The notes: generated by a model not told the origin, from the letters alone. Numbered from the stretch's first letter, positions 7,256 through 16,497 are shown. The stretch: 64,000 nt of DNA from Prorocentrum cordatum (GCA_963575745.1 CAUYUJ010014622.1:189745-253744); one strand, 5' to 3'. Translations and numbers: made by a program.

Positions 7256-7438
7256 CTCCTCCTGCTCCTCCTCGTCCTCCTCCTCCTCCTCCTCCTCCTC
7301 CTCCTCCTCCTCCGCCTCCTCTTCCTCCTCTTCCTCCGCCTCCTCCTCCGCCTCCTCCTCCTCCTCTTCCTCCGCCTCCTCCTCCGCCTCCTCCTCCTCC
7401 TCCGCTTCCTCCTCCTCCTCCTCATCCTCCTCCTCCTG
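7256..7438. repeat. (TCC)n microsatellite
   Basis: About 60 TCC/CTC triplets with GCC and TTC interruptions. Lies 65 bp upstream of a candidate 3' splice site at 7502. Confidence 0.85.
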
Positions 7439-7502
7439 GGGGCGCGTCGCGGGGCGTCCTGCGCCTCGGCATGCCGCGAGCCAGCCGATCCCGCACACGC
7501 AG

Positions 7503-7599
7503 CCCCGTGGAGGGTGGCGGTCCGCCGTGGCTCTGCGGCCCGGCGCCGCCGCCACAGAGGAGGCGGACGGGGAGGGGCGCGGAGGCGAGGACGAGCCAG
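7503..7599 (+). CDS. Candidate exon, acidic
   Basis: Acceptor CCCGCACACGCAG, then the frame PRGGWRSAVALRPGAAATEE and ADGEGRGGEDEP, then the donor CAG|GTGCGCTCG (phase 1 end). Nearly all third positions are G/C. No family recognised. Confidence 0.45.
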
Positions 7600-7799
7600 G
7601 TGCGCTCGCGCTATATGTCCGACCTCCGACCCCTTCCACCCATCCCTTCCCGTGGCACTGCTTCTGCACCCGCCGGGTGCTCCCCAAAAAATCATTGCTC
7701 CATCGGGTGCTGCGCAGTAACAGACGAGAGCTGTGCACCGTGGAGGACGAGGAGGTTGCGGATGAGCAGGAGGGCGAGCATGGGGAGGAGTGAAGGATG

Positions 7800-8450
7800 A
7801 TAGCCTCACGTTTGGCCGCTGCGGAACAAGCAAGCAATTCTCTCAGATACTGGAATCTCCATATTGGGAGCCCCAGGGCCGCAGCACACCAGGGGGCTCT
7901 GGATTCCCTGTAAGTGGCGCCCCCTCTCCCGGGACCTCTCCAGAGCCTCCCCGGCTCCCAAAGCAACAGATGCCCCAAGAGGCCGCCAGAGTGCCCACAG
8001 AGGACCTTCAAGGGCGCCAAATCAGTCAAGACCCCAGGCAATTCATAAGATCTTTCATTATGTTCTTGAGTTTTGACTTGTTGGCAACATGTTGTTCCAA
8101 CATGGCCTCGGAGCCCCAAACAGTCCCCAAGAGAGCCCCGATATTGCTTCAAGGTGGCCCAGGACTGCCCCACGAGAGCTCCAAGACGGTCGCTGGAGGA
8201 GTCCGAGACGGCCCAAGAGAACCCCAAGGCGGGCCCAAGGCGGCCAGAGAGGACCCCGACAAGGCTCAAGAGAATCTCGGACGCCCCAAGAGGGCTCAAG
8301 ACGGCCTAGCAGGACCCCAAGACGGCCCCTGGACGAGATTCCAAACCAGGCCAGGAGGCCCCCCAAGACAAGCCTGGAAACGGTGCCAAGAGACCTTCAG
8401 GACGGCCCCTCTAGCGCGCGTCCAGGCGACCGGCCAGACGGCATAAATCA
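7800..8450. repeat. GACGGCCC/CCAAGA degenerate satellite, block 1
   Basis: A run of diverged 10-25 bp units containing CCAAGACGGCCC and CCAAGAGG. The same motif, in either orientation, fills parts of 8.66-9.84, 26.5-27.75, 31.9-32.05, 35.85-36.42, 43.1-44.77, 45.2-45.55 and 48.5-48.8 kb. Long frames over it are compositional. Confidence 0.65.
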
Positions 8451-8659
8451 CGCCACAAAAAAATAGACACGGACACCCTCCAATGGATTGTTCCTGGGCC
8501 GTAGGGTAGGGTGGAGATGTACAAGTCACCACCAGGAGCCACTGACTTTGTACTCCGCCGGCCTCCCTGAAGCACATGCAACATTCGTCGGAGGGGTGTC
8601 TGTGCATACATATCCACTCAAATAAATCCGTAAGATGCCTTGTGGGTTTGTGTGGGCCC

Positions 8660-9845
8660 CCGGCTCCCCGAGCCTCAGGGGCCCTGAAACGGCTCCGGAA
8701 GACACCCCGAAAGGCCCGAACCGGTGCGTGAGCTCCTGAGAGACCCCCAACACGGCCCAAGAGACCTCCAAGATCCCGTAAGACGGCCCCCAAAGCCGTC
8801 TGCACAGAGCCCCGAGAAGCCAAAATCGTCAAATTTCCATGGGAAAACGTACATTTTGGGCATGTACGACTTTTCAAATCCCGATGCTTCACGACGGCCA
8901 AAGACGCTCCATAGACCGCCCCAAAACGGCCCAACAGGACTCCAAGAGGCTCCCACGACGGCCCCAGAGGGCCTGCCAGGAGCCCCGAAACGGCTCCGGA
9001 AGACACCCGGAGAGGCCCGACATGGCGCCGGAGATCCTGAGAGACCCCCACCACGGTCCCAGAGACCTCCAAGATCCTGCACGACGGCCCTCAAAGCCTT
9101 CCGCACAGAGCCCCAGGAAGCCAAAATCGTCAAATTCCATAGGGAAAACGTACATTTTGGGCATGCACGCGTTTTCGCATCCCAAAGCTCCACGACGGCC
9201 CAAGACGCTTCATACACCGCCCCAAGACGGCCAAACAGGACTAAGAGGCTCCCACGACGGCCCAAGAGGGCATCCCAGGGGCCCTGACACGGCTCCGGAA
9301 GACACCCGCAGAGGCCGGAAATGGCGCCGGAGTTTCTGACAGACCACAAACACGGCCCTAGAGACCTCCAAGATCCCGTGAGACCTTCCGCACAGAGCCC
9401 CGGGAAGCCAACATCGTCAAATTCCCACGGGAAAGCGTACATTTCGGGCATGTCCGAGTTTTCGCATCCCGAGGTTCACGACGGCCCAAGACGCTTCATA
9501 CACCGCCCCAAGACGGCCAAACAGAGCTCGAAGAGGCTCCCACGACGGCCCACGAGGGCATCCCAGAGGCCATGAAACGGCTCTGGAAGACGCCCGCAGA
9601 GGCCCGAAACGGCGCCGGAGCTTCTGAGAGACCGCAAACACGGCCCAAGAGACCTCCAAGATCCCGTAAGACGGCCCCCAAACCTTCCGCACAGAACCCC
9701 AGGAAGCCAACATCGTCAAATTTCCTTCGGAAAACGTACATTTGGGCCTTGTACGAGTTTTCGCATCCCGATGCTCCACGACGGCCCCAGACGCTTCATA
9801 GACCGCCCCAAGACGGCCCAACAGGACTCCAAGAGGTTCCCACGC
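8660..9845. repeat. Tandem array, four units of about 290-300 bp
   Basis: Each unit carries AGCCAA(A/C)ATCGTCAAATT and GAAAACGTACATTT (starts near 8817, 9117, 9405 and 9703) embedded in GACGGCCC satellite. Units are roughly 85-90% alike by eye. Open on both strands, but no frame is clearly favoured. Confidence 0.75.
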
Positions 9846-9929
9846 CGAAGAACACGCCGCCGCCGACGCCAACGATGACGGCACCGACGACTGCGACGGC
9901 GCAACTCCGTGGATTTAACCACGGGTCCA

Positions 9930-10200
9930 CACTAATATATATATATATATATATACACACATAAAAATGTGAGGCGTTCCAAAAAGGGCCTTGCCTTCGA
10001 GGGTCGAAGGAGTTGCCTGCGGAAGGTCGGCGGAAGTAGAACGAGGCCGCCTCCGCCGGCGGATGTTCGACGGCAGGCGGTGGAAGTAAAAGATGTGCCC
10101 CAAAGAGGTGAAAACATTGTTGATTTCAGGGTTTCCGACATCGCCCATATATATATATATACACACACACATTTATATATGTAGGTATACATCACATCAG
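9930..10200. repeat. (TA)n/(CA)n tracts around a short inverted segment
   Basis: (TA)n at 9932-9955 and 10147-10180 bracket 9980-10090, which contains GCCTGCGGAAGGTCGGCGG and its near inverse GCCGGCGGATGTTCGACGGC. Confidence 0.65.
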
Positions 10201-10264
10201 AGTGAGGCGGCCGAACGGTCATTCAATGTCCCTGGGTGCGTGTTTGAAAACGGAACTCGTGGTG

Positions 10265-10402
10265 AGAATTCTGTTTGTTGTTCTTGTTGTTGTTGTTGGT
10301 GGTGGTGGCGTTGTTGTTGTTGTTGGTGGTGGTGTTGTTGTTTTTGTTGTTGGAGCTGTTTGTTGTTTGTTGTTTGTTGCTTGTTGTTTGTTGCTTGTTG
10401 TC
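10265..10402. repeat. (GTT)n degenerate tract
   Basis: GTTGTTGGTGGT-type triplets passing into TTGTTTGTTGC units. Confidence 0.8.
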
Positions 10403-10403
10403 G

Positions 10404-10620
10404 TCGTCCCATCCGCGATCCACCCGCGACCCACCCCGCGATCCACCCCGCGACCCACCCCGCGACCCACCCCGCGACCCACCCGCGACCCACCCCGCGA
10501 CCCACCCCGCGACCCACCCCGCGACCCACCCCGCGACCCACCCCGCGGCCCTCCCGCGACCCAACCCGCGACCCACCCGCGACCCACCCGCGACCCACCC
10601 GCGAACCCCCCCGCGACCTA
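10404..10620. repeat. CCGCGACCCACC minisatellite, about 18 units
   Basis: 11-12 bp units CCGCGACCCACC, homogeneous in the middle and varied at the ends. The Pro/Thr/Arg and Gly/Arg frames over it are artefacts. Confidence 0.85.
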
Positions 10621-10769
10621 CCCACATTGGTTGAACGAAAAAAATCGGCGCCTGCGGCGGGCTCGTTGTACAATCTGTGAAAGCGCCTGCGGCGGGCTTC
10701 TCCAGAGTCTTGCAAACTGCCGACGTCCCCACCGCCCCCTCACTCTTATCCGCACCTGCGGGGTGCCAC

Positions 10770-10770
10770 G

Positions 10771-10805
<35 letters not shown>

Positions 10806-10904
10806 ATAGATATATACATATATATATATAGCTATATATATAGCTATATATATATAGCTATATATATATATAGCTATACATATATATAACTATACATATA
10901 TATA
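10770..10904. repeat. (TA)n tract with GCTATATA units
   Basis: TA repeat with regular GC interruptions. Its right end is the TA target into which MITE-F copy 2 is inserted. Confidence 0.8.
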
Positions 10905-11066
10905 CAGTGCCGTTTTTAATACACGCTCCGCGTGCGGACCATGTATTGAAGATGCAGGGGTTTAGTATTAAGAACAACGATGAGTTCCTGCATACATTTA
11001 TTCATATGTGAATCATGTGTTCAGAATCCTGTATTACAAAACATCCCATTATTAAAAACTGCCCTG
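10905..11066. mobile_element. MITE-F copy 2
   Basis: 162 bp, CAGTGCCGTTTTTAATAC at the left and the inverted ATTAAAAACTGCCCTG at the right (18 of 20 TIR positions match), TA on both sides. Internal ATGTATTGAAGATGCAGG matches 2068-2090. Confidence 0.75.
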
Positions 11067-11129
11067 TACATACATATACATATGTCTGTGTGTATGTGCG
11101 TGTGCGTTTTAACAAACACTCCCGCAGTG

Positions 11130-11265
11130 CGGCGTGCGGCCCGCGGGTGCCCCCCAAGATCCCCAGGGCAGCCCCAGAGAGAGCCTTCCCCCCGGAGGCT
11201 CCCGGGGCGCGCCCCGGCCACCGGCACGGCGCCGCCCCGCCTCCCAAAGAGGCCCCCACAGTTCA
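11130..11265 (+). CDS. Candidate exon beside introner-B copy
   Basis: Acceptor-like CTCCCGCAG, then the frame ACGPRVPPKIPRAAPERAF then PPEAPGARPGHRHGAAPPPK with almost all G/C third positions. It ends at AGTTCA, the probable target duplication of the introner-B copy that follows. Confidence 0.35.
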
Positions 11266-11269
11266 TAAT

Positions 11270-11455
11270 CGACTACACGCAAGAGTGACCTTTCGCCGGA
11301 GTGACCTTTGGCGCGGGCACAATGGGGCCCCCCGATCACCGATTGCGACGCGGTAGTAGCGTCTTGCGCGCCTGAGTTCGGTCCCCCCACGGCCCCCCCC
11401 AAAAAGCCGCGCACCAAGGGTCACCCTTACCCGGGGTCACTCTTGCGTGTAGCCG
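11270..11455. mobile_element. Introner-B copy 1
   Basis: TIRs CGACTACACGCAAGAGTGAC and the inverse GTCACTCTTGCGTGTAGCCG, 186 bp, interior about 80% like 20338-20521. AGTTCA occurs on both sides (11260-11265 and 11457-11462), a possible target duplication offset by 1-4 bases. No exact in-frame splice could be built here, so intron status is unproven. Confidence 0.7.
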
Positions 11456-11462
11456 AAGTTCA

Positions 11463-11609
11463 GTCGGGCGCGTACAGGAGGAAAACATTCACAAGTAGTC
11501 AAAAGATAGTCGGGGGACGATGTCTCGAGGACTGTTTGACCATGTTGGGGTGCTTTGTGGTTTTTTTAACGTTTCGTCCCAAATCCGCTTGTAGGAGGAC
11601 ATGCCCGAC
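11463..11609. mobile_element. TIR-H copy 1
   Basis: Ends GTCGGGCGCGTACAGGAGGA and the inverse CTTGTAGGAGGACATGCCCG. Internal AGTAGTCAAAAGATAGTCG. It abuts introner-B copy 1. Other copies: 12464, 18390, 55524, 55746. Confidence 0.7.
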
Positions 11610-11787
11610 CTAACCCCACAGACGCCTCCACGAGGGGCGCCCCGACAACGACGAAACTCGCCCGGGGGCAGAGGGGAGCAGCCGAGAAGCAAAGGCCGCG
11701 GTGCCAAGACGACCCCCCAATGGGGCGCCCCAGACCAGCCCAGCACGGCCCGAGAGGGTGGAGGATTTCTCCGAAAGGCTTAGGCGA

Positions 11788-11827
11788 CCCCTCCTCCTCC
11801 TCCTCCTCCTCCTCCTCCTCCTCCTCC

Positions 11828-11871
<44 letters not shown>

Positions 11872-11928
11872 TCCTCCCCCTCCTCCTCCTCCTCCTCCTC
11901 CCTCCTCCTCATCCTCATCATCATCATC

Positions 11929-11962
<34 letters not shown>

Positions 11963-12056
11963 TCATCCTCCTCCTCCTCCTCCTCCTCCTCCTCCTCCTC
12001 CTCCTCCTCCTCCTCATCCTCCTCCTCCTCCTCCTCCTCCTCCTCCTCCTCCTCGG
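11788..12056. repeat. (CTC)n / (ATC)n compound microsatellite
   Basis: CTC runs alternating with CAT/ATC runs. Poly-Ser, poly-Leu and poly-His frames are artefacts. Confidence 0.9.
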
Positions 12057-12463
12057 GTCGCCTACGGCCCCAGGGGAAACCGTCCACGAGGGGGTCCCGA
12101 GAGAGCCCCAGGACGGCCCATGAAAGGCCCTCGACGTCCCGACAGGCCTCACAGACGGCCCAAGATGCCTCCAAGAAGAGGTCAAGAGCGGCCCAGGGTG
12201 AGGAAGCCCGATGGCCCTCGCAATGAAGCCCTCTCCCCCAAGGTGGCCCCCCAGACCCCCAAGATGCTCACACGAGGACTGCATGAGGTCTCATGAAGTT
12301 TGAAAATGCTCCCAAGGGGCCCCCACGATGGAGGGTTCTGCACCTGCTTGGGATCTGGAAGCTTCGCGGACCGATCTGCCCCAGAGGTTTGTGCCAAGCA
12401 TGGGGCCAGGAGTTCTTTGGTGCAGAATGTTGTCACGTGACGTCGTGTTCCTGTTAGTTTTAG
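12057..12463. other. GACGGCCC satellite remnant, no gene
   Basis: Carries a few AGGACGGCCC/AGACGGCCC units (12105-12160), then unrecognised sequence. Confidence 0.45.
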
Positions 12464-12611
12464 GTCGGGCATGTCTTCCTACAGGGGGATTTTGGAGGCC
12501 TTGTTTTATAGTCAAAACAGACTCAAGAATGTGTAACATATCCCCAAACCATCGTCCCCATATTATGTTTGACTGTTTTGAATTTTCCTCCTGTAGAGGG
12601 ACACGCCCGAC
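12464..12611. mobile_element. TIR-H copy 2
   Basis: Ends GTCGGGCATGTCTTCCTACA and the inverse TCCTCCTGTAGAGGGACACG; 148 bp, interior diverged from copy 1. Confidence 0.65.
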
Positions 12612-12671
12612 TCAATGTTAGCCGCAGGACTTTGGGGAGGATGCTGGACGCAGATCCAGTGTCCAGAGGGG

Positions 12672-12838
12672 AGGAGAAGGAGGAGGAGGAGGAGGAGGAG
12701 GCGGAGGAGGAGGAGGAGGAGGAAGAGGGGGAGGAGGAGGAGGAGGAGGAGGAGGAGGAGGAGGAGGAGGAGGAGGAGGAGGAGGATGAGGAGGAGGAGG
12801 AGGAAGCGGAGGAGGAGGAGGAAGAGGAGGAGGAGGGT
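12672..12838. repeat. (GGA)n microsatellite
   Basis: About 55 GGA triplets with GGC, GGG, GAT and GAA interruptions. Confidence 0.9.
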
Positions 12839-12960
12839 ACCGCTGCACTCGGGAAGAGCGCGCGCTTGGCACCAGGCACCGCCGCCATGGAGGAGAGGGC
12901 GACCCTGACGGAGACCTTGTCCACGGCCTGGCCCTGGCAACGGACCCTCGCCTCCGCACC
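12839..12960. CDS. Candidate exon, strand ambiguous
   Basis: The + frame TAALGKSARLAPGTAAMEER then TLTETLSTAWPWQRTLASA and the minus frame DKVSVRVALSSMAAVPGAK are both open and G/C-biased. One of them is probably coding; the (GGA)n lies upstream in the + case. Confidence 0.3.
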
Positions 12961-13039
12961 TTCCTCCCGCGCCTCTCTTGTTTTGCGTGTTGGTGCTGTC
13001 TTTCTTTCTATATTTAGATATCGTTATATATGGTTGTTG

Positions 13040-13042
13040 ATT

Positions 13043-13074
<32 letters not shown>

Positions 13075-13105
13075 TCTCTCCCTTTCTCTCTCTCTCTCAC
13101 ATGTT
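13040..13105. repeat. (TC)n tract
   Basis: TCTCTC run, 27 bp upstream of a candidate 3' splice site at 13132. Confidence 0.8.
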
Positions 13106-13132
13106 CTCGTGTTGATCCACACCGCCCCGCCC

Positions 13133-13214
13133 AGTGGCGCACGCACCCTGCGGAGTCCCAGAGGACGCCCGTGACGACGTGCGCCAGGATCAGCCCCTGG
13201 AGCCCCAGCGCCCA
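13133..13214 (+). CDS. Candidate exon of a 13.1-14.2 kb gene
   Basis: Acceptor CGCCCCGCCCAG preceded by (TC)n; the frame WRTHPAESQRTPVTTCARIS then PWSPSAQ; donor CAGG|GTGATCC (phase 1 end). Strong G/C third positions. A competing frame (VPEDARDDVRQDQPLEP) is also open, so the register is uncertain. Confidence 0.35.
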
Positions 13215-13313
13215 GGGTGATCCAACGAAGACGTCCCTCGAGACGTAGCCTCTGCGCGAGCTTCGAGCTGACCTGTATGAGCTCTCCGTGTGCACACCCG
13301 TGCGCTCCTCCAG

Positions 13314-13460
13314 GAGCTCCGCACGGATCTGAAGGCTCTCAGTGTCGTCTCCGCCGCGACCCGCATTGCAGCTCCCGCCAGTCAGCCAACCCCCTTCTCT
13401 GGGGCCGCGGCCGTCTGCGCCGACGGTACAGACGACCCGCTCGTTCCAGCTGCGATACAG
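13314..13460 (+). CDS. Candidate exon of a 13.1-14.2 kb gene
   Basis: Acceptor GCGCTCCTCCAG, then ELRTDLKALSVVSAATRIAA and PASQPTPFSGAAAVCADGTD with high G/C third positions, ending at CGATACAG|GTGATACAG. The first residues look like a heptad helix and resemble ELRADLYELSV encoded 56 bp upstream in another frame, a possible small internal duplication. Confidence 0.35.
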
Positions 13461-13491
13461 GTGATACAGGTCTCTCCCCACCCGCAGGCCC

Positions 13492-13682
13492 ATGCAGGCC
13501 ACGGGTTCGCGGGAGTCCGCGGCCGCCGACGACGACGGGGACGAGGACGAGGACGACGAGGACGAGGACGAAGCGAAATACGAAGACGCCCGCCCTCACC
13601 ACCCCGGCACGCGCGCCCAAGCGTCCTCCGTTGCTGGCTTCGACGTGCATTGCGTGCTGGCGACCCCCAGTGCTGCCACCTA
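13492..13682 (+). CDS. Candidate acidic exon, cut by MITE-D
   Basis: Acceptor-like TCTCCCCACCCGCAG at 13481; the frame MQATGSRESAAADDDGDEDE then EAKYEDARPHHPGTRAQ and GFDVHCVLATPSA. Acidic low-complexity start, then ordinary sequence. MITE-D copy 2 begins at 13683 and interrupts or bounds it. Confidence 0.35.
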
Positions 13683-13854
13683 CAGTCAACGCCCATAGTA
13701 AGGACAAACGACTTTTTCAAGGGGACCCTTGGGTCCGTGCCTGCCTCAGCCTCTGCGGCCCGTCCATAGCAATTTCCGCAGGCCAGAATACTTCAACTTC
13801 GGCCTCCAAGGGTCGTGCGTCCTTACCACGCGTCCTTATTATACGTTTTCACTG
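13683..13854. mobile_element. MITE-D copy 2
   Basis: 172 bp, CAGTCAACGCCCATAG at the left and the inverted TTTTCACTG at the right, TA on both sides (13681-13682, 13855-13856). The interior is the most diverged of the family. Confidence 0.7.
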
Positions 13855-13954
13855 TAGCCTTTGCGAGCCCTCCTCGGCAGCCCCCCCCCCCAGGCCGCCG
13901 CACCCCCCGTGCCGTCGCTGCTTGCGGCCGTGCCGCACGCGCTGTGCTCCTCCC

Positions 13955-13999
13955 TCCTCCTCCTCCTCCTCCTCCTCCTCCTCCTCCTCTCCTCCTCCT
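13955..13999. repeat. (TCC)n tract next to a splice acceptor
   Basis: TCC/CTC repeats ending CCTCCTCCTAG, giving a pyrimidine tract plus AG. Confidence 0.8.
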
Positions 14000-14009
14000 A
14001 GCGCTTCTG

Positions 14010-14160
14010 GGTGCGACCACCTGGCTCCTCCGAGGCCTCTTCAACGCGAGGCTCTGCCCGGCCGCCGCCCCTGCCGTCGCGCCCCTCTGGCTGGACCGAG
14101 GCGGTGGCCCCATCTCGCCCACGCCCTGCGGCCACGGCCCTACGCCAGGGACCACGGGCA
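14010..14160 (+). CDS. Candidate exon, hydrophobic start
   Basis: Directly after (TCC)n-TAG the frame LLGATTWLLRGLFNARLCPA then PAVAPLWLDRGGGPISPTPC has almost exclusively G/C third positions. It could contribute a membrane or signal segment. The donor is unclear; (GGA)n follows. Confidence 0.4.
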
Positions 14161-14169
14161 ATCGGAGTA

Positions 14170-14460
14170 GAGAAGGAGGAGGATGAGGAGGAGAAGGAGA
14201 AGGAGAAGGAGAAGGAGGAGGAGAAGGAGGAGGAGGAGGAGGAAGAGGAGGAGGAAGAACAGGAGGAGGAAGAACAGGAGGAGGAAGAGGAGGAGGAGAA
14301 GGAGGAGGAGGAGGAGGAGGAGGAGGAAGGAGAGGAGGAGGAGGAGGAGGAGGAGGAGGAGGAGGAGGAGGAGGGGGTGGAGAAGCAAGAACAGGAGGAG
14401 GAGGAGGAGAAGGAGGAGGAGGAGAAGGAGAAGGAGAAGGAGGAAGAGGAGGAGGAGCAG

Positions 14461-14492
<32 letters not shown>

Positions 14493-14498
14493 GGAGAC
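14170..14498. repeat. (GGA)n microsatellite
   Basis: About 110 GGA/GAA triplets in 330 bp. Confidence 0.9.
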
Positions 14499-14593
14499 TG
14501 GTCATCACTATGGAAATTACACCAGGGAAAAACCCAAATCAGTGGACGATTTTAAAAATTATGTGCATGCTATTGCGACCCCTGGCTAACCTA

Positions 14594-14763
14594 CAGTCAA
14601 CCCGCATAGCAAGGATGGGCAACCTGTCCAAGGCTACCCCACCATTGCCTCCTCGGTCCATCCTTGGCCACTTTCGCTGGCCGCGCCCCGCTCGCAGAGT
14701 GTCGACATGGCCTCCCAAGGCCCTTGCATCCTTACCGTGCATCCGTATGACACGGGTTGATTG
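14594..14763. mobile_element. MITE-D copy 3
   Basis: CAGTCAACCCGCATAGCAAG at the left and inverted ACACGGGTTGATTG at the right; TA on the left, TT on the right. 170 bp. Confidence 0.75.
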
Positions 14764-14943
14764 TTCCGCCTCCCGCAGTTCTGCTTGCCGCTGCCTTTGA
14801 AGTTCGGTCCTGTTGCTTCTGCGCGCTGCCTCGCTCACGTAATTCTCTGCGGCTTCCCCTGTACAAGCCCTGCTGGCCGTGAGCCAGGCGAGCCGGCCTC
14901 CTTCCGCGGGGGCAAGCCCCTTCGGTGTGCTGACTGAGGTGAT
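14764..14943 (-). CDS. Candidate minus-strand exon, helical
   Basis: The minus frame reads SVSTPKGLAPAEGGRLAWLT then GEAAENYVSEAARRSNRTEL and QRQRQAELREAE, a charged helix with coiled-coil character. The + strand is closed here. Its 3' end abuts MITE-D copy 3. No family recognised. Confidence 0.4.
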
Positions 14944-15194
14944 GGCCAAGCTTACGCGCCTCCGTCAATCCCTCCTCTCGTCGCCAGCCGTGCCTTCGCG
15001 TGCGGCTGGCTTCGCGGTGGGTCGGTGGGTCCCACCGCCCCATTAGTGCGAGGGGAGGCCTCTGTCCCCCTGGCGTCTGCGCCCCTTCTGCCTCTTCGTC
15101 CCCTCGGCCCGCGTCATGCCTGGCGAAGTTGCTGAGAAGTTAGGCCTGCGCCGAGGAGAGGCAAAATGCGCCCCGCGCGCCACCAGCCCTGCAG

Positions 15195-15434
15195 GGCAAA
15201 GTCGACCTGCTTCTAGAAGACCGACCTCTGCGGCCTGTGCCAAATACCGCTCTCACCGTCTCTCGCCACAAGCGTCTCTGCACACATCTGGGTGTCGTTA
15301 CGCACCAAGACACGCTCGGTGTGGATGCGTGTATAAACAACGCGCCCTTTGCGCTCGGCGCAGTACGAGGTCGGAGAAAGGGTAGATCCGTCTGCGTGAC
15401 GCTCCTGTTCTGGAGCACTCGCCATCGCTCGGAC
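15195..15434 (+). CDS. Unknown protein, exon upstream of introner-C
   Basis: Acceptor CAGCCCTGCAG, then GKVDLLLEDRPLRPVPNTAL, TVSRHKRLCTHLGVVTHQDT and LGVDACINNAPFALGAVRGR, ending VCVTLLFWSTRHRSD at GAC|GTGTGC (phase 0). The last four residues (HRSD) are encoded by the introner-C inverted repeat itself. No homology recognised; partially hydrophobic, soluble-looking. Confidence 0.5.
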
Positions 15435-15544
15435 GTGTGCATTTTTCCTTCGGCGAGGACCATCGAGGAGCATCCTTCATCATTTGGCGAAAAAACCACG
15501 CACGAAACTTAAAAAAACAGGAAATGGACGTCCGAGCGATGGCC
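15421..15544. mobile_element. Introner-C copy 3, inferred intron 15435-15546
   Basis: Perfect 16-bp TIRs GCCATCGCTCGGACGT. A GT just inside the left TIR and an AG just beyond the right TIR give a 112-bp GT-AG intron joining two phase-0 exons. Here the splice sites sit inside the element or its edge, unlike introner-A and -B, where the target duplication supplies them. Confidence 0.65.
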
Positions 15545-15546
15545 AG

Positions 15547-15690
15547 AGCAGGCCCCGCCTGGCACTCCAGCTCCAGCAGGCCTCGCTGCCCGAGTGCTGG
15601 CGGCCAGGGCCGGCGCGCCGCCGCCGCACCCAGCAGCGGGACCGGCGGTCGAACCTCGAGCGCGGCGAGCGAAGTGGCGAGCGAAGTGGG
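15547..15690 (+). CDS. Unknown protein, exon downstream of introner-C
   Basis: Starts after GATGGCCAG in phase 0: SRPRLALQLQQASLPECWRP then TQQRDRRSNLERGERSGERS, about 85% G/C third positions. Two other frames are also open, but this one matches the splice phase. The 3' end is lost in the (GGA)n that follows. Confidence 0.45.
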
Positions 15691-15699
15691 ACGATCAGG

Positions 15700-15900
15700 A
15701 GACGAGGAAGGGAGAGGAGACGAGGAGGAGGAGGAGGAGGAGGAGCAGGAGGAGGAGCGAGGAAGGAGACGAGGAGGAGGAGGAGGAGGAGGAGGAAATG
15801 AGGAGACGAAGAGACGAGGAAGGAGACGAGGAGACGAGGAAGGAGACGAGGAGGAGGAGGAGGAGGAGGAGGAGGAGGAGGAGGAAGAGCGGGGAAGGGA
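15700..15900. repeat. (GGA)n with GACGAGGAA units
   Basis: GGA triplets and GGAGACGAG units; Arg- and Glu-rich frames on + are artefacts or in-frame expansion. Confidence 0.85.
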
Positions 15901-15938
15901 GACGAGTAAGGCAAGATATTGCCAACCAGGCAGCAGAT

Positions 15939-16092
15939 CCCACCGATACATGCAGCTTGCGAGAAGGCGGAGACAAATGGCCCCCGGCGGCGCGGGGAGC
16001 GCGCCTTCGCTGCCCAGAGGGGCGCGCCAGGGGCTCCGTCGGGCCAGCTGGCCTTACCGCTCCTGGACGGGACCTCCCAGCGCCGAATGTTC
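15939..16092 (+). CDS. Candidate exon, unknown protein
   Basis: After CAACCAGGCAG the frame reads AACEKAETNGPRRRGERAFA then QRGAPGAPSGQLALPLLDGT, G/C third positions. A dispersed repeat starts at about 16110. No family recognised. Confidence 0.4.
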
Positions 16093-16109
16093 GCCTTTTG
16101 TTTGTCTTC

Positions 16110-16328
16110 CAGCAGTGGCGAAGCGTCCTGGCTTGCCTTCAGAAAGAATGTTCTAAGAACCTTCTGGGGTCTGCACGGCATATTCTTAGAACGCTTCTGG
16201 CTGAGATTGTTCTGTTTTGCTACATCGGGTTTTATGTTCTAAGAAAATGGTTTTCGTTATTCGAAAACTGTTTGGGTTTTCGTGGCAGGCCTGTCGGAAT
16301 GCTGGGACGATCGGTCCCTGCTCAATTT
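16110..16328. repeat. Dispersed repeat, GATGTTCTAAGA family, copy 2
   Basis: Matches 2654-2893 along its length, with extra ATGTTCTAAGAAA and TTCTTAGAACG motifs. Confidence 0.7.
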
Positions 16329-16497
16329 CTGCAGGGGCGGGGTGCCCTTGACAAGGGCCCAGAATGCCAGCCCCCAGCCTTCCACCTCTGGACTTTGGAT
16401 GGCCTCTTTTTCCCTGCAGGGGCGGGGCGCCCTTCCTACAAGGGCCCACGGTGCCAACCCTCAGCCTTCCACCAGTGGACGCTAGACGGGCGGCGGG
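16325..16497. repeat. Two tandem units of about 87 bp
   Basis: TGCAGGGGCGGGGTGCCCTT..CAGCCTTCCACC begins at 16330 and again at 16416, about 80% identical. Confidence 0.7.

Noticed and set aside
7800-9845. Long open frames over GACGGCCC satellite as genes
   Set aside because: Many frames are open on both strands because the satellite lacks A/T-rich stop codons; no consistent codon bias.
10404-10620. CRISPR array
   Set aside because: Units of 11-12 bp follow each other without spacers; a minisatellite.
11260-11462. Introner-B copy 1 as an active intron
   Set aside because: The AGTTCA repeats are offset and no GT-AG choice restores a clean frame; kept as an element only.
14170-14498. Poly-Glu / poly-Arg / poly-Leu proteins across GGA tracts
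   Set aside because: Pure microsatellite translation; also rejected at 12.7, 15.7, 20.97, 29.0, 41.0 and 51.9 kb except where flanking unique sequence supports a frame.
15116-15385. ATG frame MPGEVAEKLGLRRGEAKCAP as the main product
   Set aside because: It conflicts in frame with the better-supported exon 15195-15434; may be chance or an alternative start.
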